Shown in pieces: positions 53,041 to 57,554 of a DNA stretch of 57,554 bases. Below the pieces are notes generated by a model. It was not told the origin of the DNA. It worked only from the letters and a program-made list of their open reading frames with translations, and ran no database searches. The position numbers and the translations under genes are program-made. The stretch is from Caldifarciminota bacterium (GTDB lineage: Bacteria > Hydrothermota > Tepidihabitantia > Tepidihabitantales > DTDR01): the NCBI GenBank assembly GCA_025060715.1, contig JANXBG010000006.1, forward strand, positions 1,867 through 59,420. Direction: 5' to 3'. Position 1 is the first letter of the stretch. Every line of letters begins with the position of its first letter.

Positions 53041-55755
53041 TTATTTAAGAATAGTAATTTTAGTAATAAAGTTTTTCTTATTGGTTATCACTTTTAAAAA
53101 GTATATTCCTGACGAAATATTTTGGGTTGGGAATTTTATCCGGTGGCTTCCTGGTTGATATTTATTGATGATAGATTTAACTATCTTTCCGGTAATATCA
53201 ATAAGTTCAAGTTTAATATTATCTTCTTTTTCTAAAAAGAATTCTAATAAAAGAGAGTTTTTTACGAAAAGGGGATAAATTTTGAAACCAAACTTTTTAG
53301 TAATATTCTCTTTAATCTCTGGACTTGGTCCGGGATAAAAGGCGCCAAATGTTTTTGTCACTCCGAATAAAGGAACATAACCCGAAAAAGTAAGTAAAAG
53401 TTGATTTAGAGGACCTTTTGTTAAATGAGGAGAATAACGACTTTCTTCTTGATTAATAAGTTCAATGCCATTTGGGTCAAGGACAATACCTTGGGGAGTT
53501 ACTCTTGCACCATAAATATCAGAACCCCAACCTAAGCGTTGGTCAGTCCAAATTACAAAATAATTTGTGCCATCAAAAGTTAAGGAAGGCTCATATTGGT
53601 CAAAATCAGCAGTAGAGATTGGTATTCCTTGTGGTTCAAGGACATTGCCATTTGGAGTTAATCTTGCACCATAAATATCAAAATACCAATCGCCATCCCG
53701 GTCATCCCACCAGACAACCAGGTAGTTGTTTCCATCAAAGGCAACTTCTGGATACCATTGTTCATATTCAGCTGTTGAAATAGGAATTCCCTGTGGGTCA
53801 AGAACAATTCCAGTACGGGTTACTCTGGCACCATAAATATTAAAGTCTTCACCATCTCTTCCGTCATCCCAAACAACTAAATAATTTGTGCCATCAAACG
53901 ACACATTTGGTCCATATTGGTCATAAATAGCAGTGCAGATTGGAATACCTTCTGGGTCAAGGACGGTGCCTTGTCGGCTAACTCGGGCACCGTAAATATC
54001 AGATTCGTAATTGCGAAAATCTCGCCACACAACTAAATAATTAATTCCATCAAAAGCCAAAGAAGGAGCAACCTGGTTAATTTCGGCAGTAGAGATTGAA
54101 ATACCATTTGGGTCAAGAACAATACCTTCAGGAGTTACTCTTGCTCCATAAATATCTCCCTCCCCATTACGCCAATCTGCCCAAACCACTAAATAATTTG
54201 TTCCATCAAAAGCAACTGCCGGGGATGTTTGGTAATCTTCCGCATTGCTGATTATAATACCTTCCGGGTCAAGAATTCTGCCATCAGGACTAACTCTTGT
54301 TCCATAAATATCCGCTTCACCATTACGATAATCTTGCCAAACAACAAAATAATTTACACCATCAAAGGCAACTTTGGGAAAAAGTTGTTCAGGACTATAA
54401 TAGCTGTAATTTAAAAGAATACCATCTGGGTCAAGAACTGTGCCGGAAGTAGTCACTCTTGCTCCATAGATATCACTATCTTCATTTCGGTAATCAGACC
54501 AGGTAATAAAATAATTATTGCCATCAAAAGAAATTGATGGTAACTCTTGGTCAAACTCATAGGTAGAAATGGGAATACCTTCTGGGTCTAAAACAATACC
54601 AGCAGGGGTTATTCGGCTGCCATAAATATCAAATTCCCAACCTGAGCGATACTCACTCCAGACCACTAAATAATTTGTGCCATCAAATTTTATAGATGGT
54701 AAAAGACTAAAATATTGAGAGATTTGAATCCCCTGTGGGTCAAGAACAATTCCCGTAGTCGTCACTCTGGCACCATAAATCCGAAAATCTTCTTCCATTT
54801 CACGGTCATCATACCAAACTATGAAATAATTTGTGCCGTCAAAACTAATTTGGGGTAAATATTGATTATTTTCCGCAGTTGAAATTTGGATTCCATTAGT
54901 ATCAATAAGGATACCATTAGTTGTTAATCTTGCACCATAAATATCAAAATACCAATCGCCATCCCGGTCATCCATCCAGGTTAAAAAATAATTTCTGCCA
55001 TCAAAGGCAATGCCACGAAAAATCATTTGATAAAAAGGAGCAGTGGAGATGGCAATACCATCTGGGTCAAGGACAGTTCCGTTGGTTGTAACTCGGGCAG
55101 CATAAATATCTGGTTCTTCAATATTATTACGATAATCATTCCAGGTAACTAAATAATTTGTTCCATCAAAAGATATTGAGGGAAGTTGTTGGTCATAAAA
55201 GGCAGTTGAGATTGGAAAACCCTCCGGATCTAAAACTATACCTTGCGGAGTTACTCTTGCACCATAAATATCGCCTTCCCAATTACGCCAATCTTCCCAA
55301 ACAACTAAATAATTATTACCATCAAAAGCAACCGTTGGATATATTTGCCAATCATAGGTAGTACAAATAGGAATTCCAAAAGTATCTAAAAGAATTCCTT
55401 GCGGTGTAATTCTTGCTCCATAAATATCACCATCATTTCGCCAATCATGCCAAACTACAAAGTAATTTGTTCCATCAAAGGCAATAGAAGAAAATTCCTG
55501 GTCATGAGGAGACGGTCCCAAAATCCGAGTGGTATCTAATAAAAACTCTTCTAATAAACAATTTGCCTTAAATTGGTAATGTTTTTTAAAATTTTTTCTT
55601 TCTAATAACGAGAGGGGAGAAGAAAATTTTTTGTTTAAAGAACCGTGTGATCTTTCTTTTTTAAGAAAATTTTTTCTTAAATTTCTAAAAGAACCTTCGG
55701 ATTTAAAAGGAACAATAATAATAAAAATTATTAACCACAGAATAAACCTTCTCAT
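53041..55755 (-). CDS. Large secreted repeat protein (13 x about 53 residues) with T9SS-like tail
   Basis: 904 residues. Signal peptide about 1-22, a basic spacer, then 13 tandem repeats of about 53 residues from about 87 to 790. Each has FDG.NY.VVW.D.R, then DIYGARVT..G.VLDP.GI.I. The unit resembles a propeller blade, so two propellers may be formed. The repeats differ mainly at the D.R loop, which would be the exposed surface. The last 75 residues are a classic T9SS-like sorting domain (LELIDITGKIVKSI...ISSGIYFLKVITNKKNF..KITILK). SD AGGAGG before the ATG. Function unknown; likely surface or secreted. High internal identity makes repeat-number change between strains likely. Confidence 0.87.
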   Translation of the reverse strand: MRRFILWLIIFIIIVPFKSEGSFRNLRKNFLKKERSHGSLNKKFSSPLSLLERKNFKKHYQFKANCLLEEFLLDTTRILGPSPHDQEFSSIAFDGTNYFVVWHDWRNDGDIYGARITPQGILLDTFGIPICTTYDWQIYPTVAFDGNNYLVVWEDWRNWEGDIYGARVTPQGIVLDPEGFPISTAFYDQQLPSISFDGTNYLVTWNDYRNNIEEPDIYAARVTTNGTVLDPDGIAISTAPFYQMIFRGIAFDGRNYFLTWMDDRDGDWYFDIYGARLTTNGILIDTNGIQISTAENNQYLPQISFDGTNYFIVWYDDREMEEDFRIYGARVTTTGIVLDPQGIQISQYFSLLPSIKFDGTNYLVVWSEYRSGWEFDIYGSRITPAGIVLDPEGIPISTYEFDQELPSISFDGNNYFITWSDYRNEDSDIYGARVTTSGTVLDPDGILLNYSYYSPEQLFPKVAFDGVNYFVVWQDYRNGEADIYGTRVSPDGRILDPEGIIISNAEDYQTSPAVAFDGTNYLVVWADWRNGEGDIYGARVTPEGIVLDPNGISISTAEINQVAPSLAFDGINYLVVWRDFRNYESDIYGARVSRQGTVLDPEGIPICTAIYDQYGPNVSFDGTNYLVVWDDGRDGEDFNIYGARVTRTGIVLDPQGIPISTAEYEQWYPEVAFDGNNYLVVWWDDRDGDWYFDIYGARLTPNGNVLEPQGIPISTADFDQYEPSLTFDGTNYFVIWTDQRLGWGSDIYGARVTPQGIVLDPNGIELINQEESRYSPHLTKGPLNQLLLTFSGYVPLFGVTKTFGAFYPGPSPEIKENITKKFGFKIYPLFVKNSLLLEFFLEKEDNIKLELIDITGKIVKSIINKYQPGSHRIKFPTQNISSGIYFLKVITNKKNFITKITILK

Positions 55756-55817
55756 TTTTCCTCCTTTTTATATTTAAAAAATAATTAAAAAAGTCAAAAA
55801 GTCAATAATTAATTAAA

Positions 55818-57143
55818 TTATTTTAAGAATACTTCTTTTAAGGCTTCCTCTAAAATTTCTAAACCAACACTTGCTTCTTCGTTGGTAATAATTAATGGTG
55901 GAGCAATACGAATTGTGGAAATTCCGCAGGAAAGAATTAAAAGCCCTTTTTCAAAAGCCTTATATAAAACTGCCTGAACTTTTTCCGGAACAGGTTTTTT
56001 TGATATTTTATCTTCTACAATTTCAATACCAATCATCAATCCCTTGCCGCGGACATCACCAATAAAATCATATTCTTCTTGCCATTTTTCTAAATTTTTT
56101 ATAATAAACTTGCCAATTTTTTCAGCATTTTCAATAAGGCCATTTTCTAATAGTTCAATAGTTGCCATTGCTGCTGCGCAGGATATTGGATTGCCGCCAA
56201 AAGTAGAAGCGTGGCTTCCCGGTTTCCAATTCATTATTGAAGAACGGGCAATAAAGGCACCAAGAGGAAGTCCTGAGGCAATCCCTTTTGCTAAGCAATA
56301 GATATCGGCAAAAACTCCCCAATGTTCTAAGGCAAACATCTTTCCGGTTCTTCCCATTCCTGATTGAACCTCATCAGCAACAAAGAGGATTTCGTATTTT
56401 TCACATAATTTTTTCAATTCCTGAAAATAGCCATCCGGGGGCACAATATAGCCGCCTTCGCCCTGAATTGGCTCGACAAAGATTGCTGCTACCTCTTCTG
56501 GTGGTAATACCTTTCTAAAAATTTCCTCTTCAATATATTTTATACAATAAAAATTGCAACTGGGATATTCTAAATTAAAAAGGCAGCGATAACAATAGGG
56601 ATAGGGAATATGAAAAACACCTGGTAAAAGTGGAGCAAACCCTTTCTTTTGGATAAATTTACTTCCGGTTAGTGATAAAGCGCCAAAAGTTCTGCCGTGA
56701 AAAGAGCCTAAAAAAGAGATTAAATAAGGTCTTTTTGTATAATATCTAACAAGTTTGATACTTCCTTCTATTGCTTCGGCACCGGAATTACAGAAAAATA
56801 CCTTTTTATTCATTCCACCAGGTGTAATTTCAACAAGTTTTTCTGCCAATATTGTTTGATAGGGATAATAAAAATCGGTTCCGGAATAGTGAAAGAGTTT
56901 TTCTGCTTGTTTTTTTACTGCTTCTACTACTTTTGGATGGCAATGGCCAGTAGCACAAACGGCAATTCCAGCATTAAAATCAAGAAATTTATTTCCATCC
57001 ACATCCCATACCCAAACGCCTTCGCCTTTTTCAATCACTGCTGGATAATACCGAGTATAAGAAGGTGAAATAAATTTTTTATCTTTTCTTAAATATCTTA
57101 ATGCTTTTGGGCCAGGTAATTTGGTATTAATTTTTGGACGCAT
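55818..57143 (-). CDS. Class III pyridoxal-phosphate aminotransferase (acetylornithine/4-aminobutyrate type)
   Basis: 441 residues. VWDVDGNKFLDFNAGIAVCA (45-64), FFCNSGAEAIEGSIKL (116-131), GSFHGRTFGALS, VADEVQSGMGRTGK and LAKGIASGLPLGAF with the PLP lysine Lys286. Between 184 and 200 is a C-x2-C-x8-C-x3-C insert, a feature of the archaeal-like acetylornithine/GABA aminotransferase family that may bind metal. Substrate could be acetylornithine, GABA, ornithine or branched amino acids; there are no arg or gab genes next to it. SD AAAGGAG before the ATG; the gap to the T9SS cargo gene is about 60 bases. Confidence 0.85.
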   Translation of the reverse strand: MRPKINTKLPGPKALRYLRKDKKFISPSYTRYYPAVIEKGEGVWVWDVDGNKFLDFNAGIAVCATGHCHPKVVEAVKKQAEKLFHYSGTDFYYPYQTILAEKLVEITPGGMNKKVFFCNSGAEAIEGSIKLVRYYTKRPYLISFLGSFHGRTFGALSLTGSKFIQKKGFAPLLPGVFHIPYPYCYRCLFNLEYPSCNFYCIKYIEEEIFRKVLPPEEVAAIFVEPIQGEGGYIVPPDGYFQELKKLCEKYEILFVADEVQSGMGRTGKMFALEHWGVFADIYCLAKGIASGLPLGAFIARSSIMNWKPGSHASTFGGNPISCAAAMATIELLENGLIENAEKIGKFIIKNLEKWQEEYDFIGDVRGKGLMIGIEIVEDKISKKPVPEKVQAVLYKAFEKGLLILSCGISTIRIAPPLIITNEEASVGLEILEEALKEVFLK

Positions 57144-57183
57144 AATTCTCCTTTTTTAAAATTTCCTAATTTAAATGTTTATC

Positions 57184-57554
57184 TTATTTTGTTATAATTA
57201 CTTTATAAATTTCTTTTTTATTTTCCAGATTTTTGATAGTATATATTCCTGTCGGTAGATTTTCAATTATTACTTTATCTTTCTTTCTTTCAATCTCTTT
57301 TATTCTCTTTCCAACAATATCATAAATTCCAATCTTATTTGCTTTTATCGGTAGAATAATAGAAGCTCCTTTTAGAATTGTTGGTAATCTTTTAATTTCT
57401 CCATATTTATTAATTTCTCCTTCTTTCTTAGTAATCTCAAATATACCAACTCTTGGTAATGGTCGACCGGTAATAATTTTTATTGCCCTTCTTGGTTGAA
57501 TTTGTGCGGATGCCCGATGATAGCTGCCATTATATAACGCACAAATTCCAATAG
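57184..57554 (-). CDS. C-terminal end of a T9SS-like cargo protein (partial)
   Basis: Open from the window edge to TAA at 57186-57184, 123 complete codons. The final part reads GIYDIVGKRIKEIERKKDK, then LPTGIYTIKNLENKKEIYKVI and ITK: a T9SS-like sorting domain. The upstream part (GSYHRASAQIQPRRAIKII...) is not recognised. The N-terminus lies beyond the window. No Shine-Dalgarno or start is visible here. Confidence 0.75.
   Translation of the reverse strand, partial: IGICALYNGSYHRASAQIQPRRAIKIITGRPLPRVGIFEITKKEGEINKYGEIKRLPTILKGASIILPIKANKIGIYDIVGKRIKEIERKKDKVIIENLPTGIYTIKNLENKKEIYKVIITK

Noticed and set aside
1-57554. tRNA, tmRNA or rRNA genes
   Set aside because: I looked through the gaps for the T-arm pattern GGTTCRAATCC and cloverleaf pairing and found none.
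1-57554. Insertion sequences or prophage genes
   Set aside because: No transposase, integrase, or phage-type protein seen in any frame.

Overview
This window is about 57.5 kb of AT-rich bacterial chromosome, densely packed on both strands, with most genes on the minus strand. The organism is a diderm. It has lpxB for lipid A, lipoprotein and Sec signal peptides, and at least seven secreted proteins or fragments ending in a type IX secretion (T9SS/Por)-like tail of the form G-I-Y-F-[LI]-K...K-[IV]-I-[IL]-x-K. It also encodes a four-subunit ferredoxin-dependent 2-oxoacid oxidoreductase and a ferredoxin:disulfide reductase. From memory this combination fits an uncultured FCB-like lineage such as candidate phylum WOR-3 (Stahlbacteria). 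That placement is inference; there is no rRNA here. TGA is used as an ordinary stop (for example at 2079-2081 and 2789-2791) and TGG encodes Trp, so the genetic code is standard.

Layout. 1-3334: end of a beta-propeller-like gene, an RRM RNA-binding protein with a structured leader, then three secreted proteins, two of them Omp28-like thioredoxin-fold proteins. 3321-8592: gingipain-like C25 peptidase, DUF72 protein, Sua5. 9058-13643: korDABC, DUF4438 protein, dCMP deaminase and DUF1614 membrane protein in one overlapping operon, divergent from gyrA (13702-16119). 16407-27105: kelch-type T9SS cargo, lpxB, two near-identical OFA-type MFS transporters around a malic enzyme, acetyl-CoA synthetase, and an FTR-rubredoxin fusion with its glutaredoxin. 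27657-34363: folP-cdaA, a large DUF2723 membrane protein with TPRs, and an FG-GAP secreted protein with a frameshifted signal peptide. 34341-41606: ftsB-like, eno, glyA, zinc-ribbon/TM2; then mazG, a methyltransferase-like membrane protein, hutU, and an Omp28-like gene with an in-frame TGA. 41866-57554: EF-G, rarA, ttcA-like, phosphomannomutase, dapB-dapA, ftsH-tilS, a 13-repeat T9SS cargo protein, a class III aminotransferase and the tail of another T9SS cargo.

The best candidate for something undescribed is the gene at 40593-41606 (minus). It is a secreted thioredoxin-fold protein whose reading frame is broken by a single TGA exactly where its two paralogues in this window have the first redox cysteine. 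The TGA is followed by G-S-C and by a GC-rich hairpin placed as a bacterial SECIS would be. I read it as a probable exported UGSC selenoprotein.

A second theme is initiation. Eleven operon-leading housekeeping genes have near-consensus sigma-70 boxes ending only 5-9 nt before the start codon, which predicts leaderless mRNAs. Secreted-protein genes have the same promoters about 20-40 nt farther upstream plus a Shine-Dalgarno. Third, the few gene-free gaps contain a dispersed 25-bp palindrome, two separate 4 x 24-bp degenerate tandem arrays, and other shared fragments, which suggests a family of small intergenic elements.
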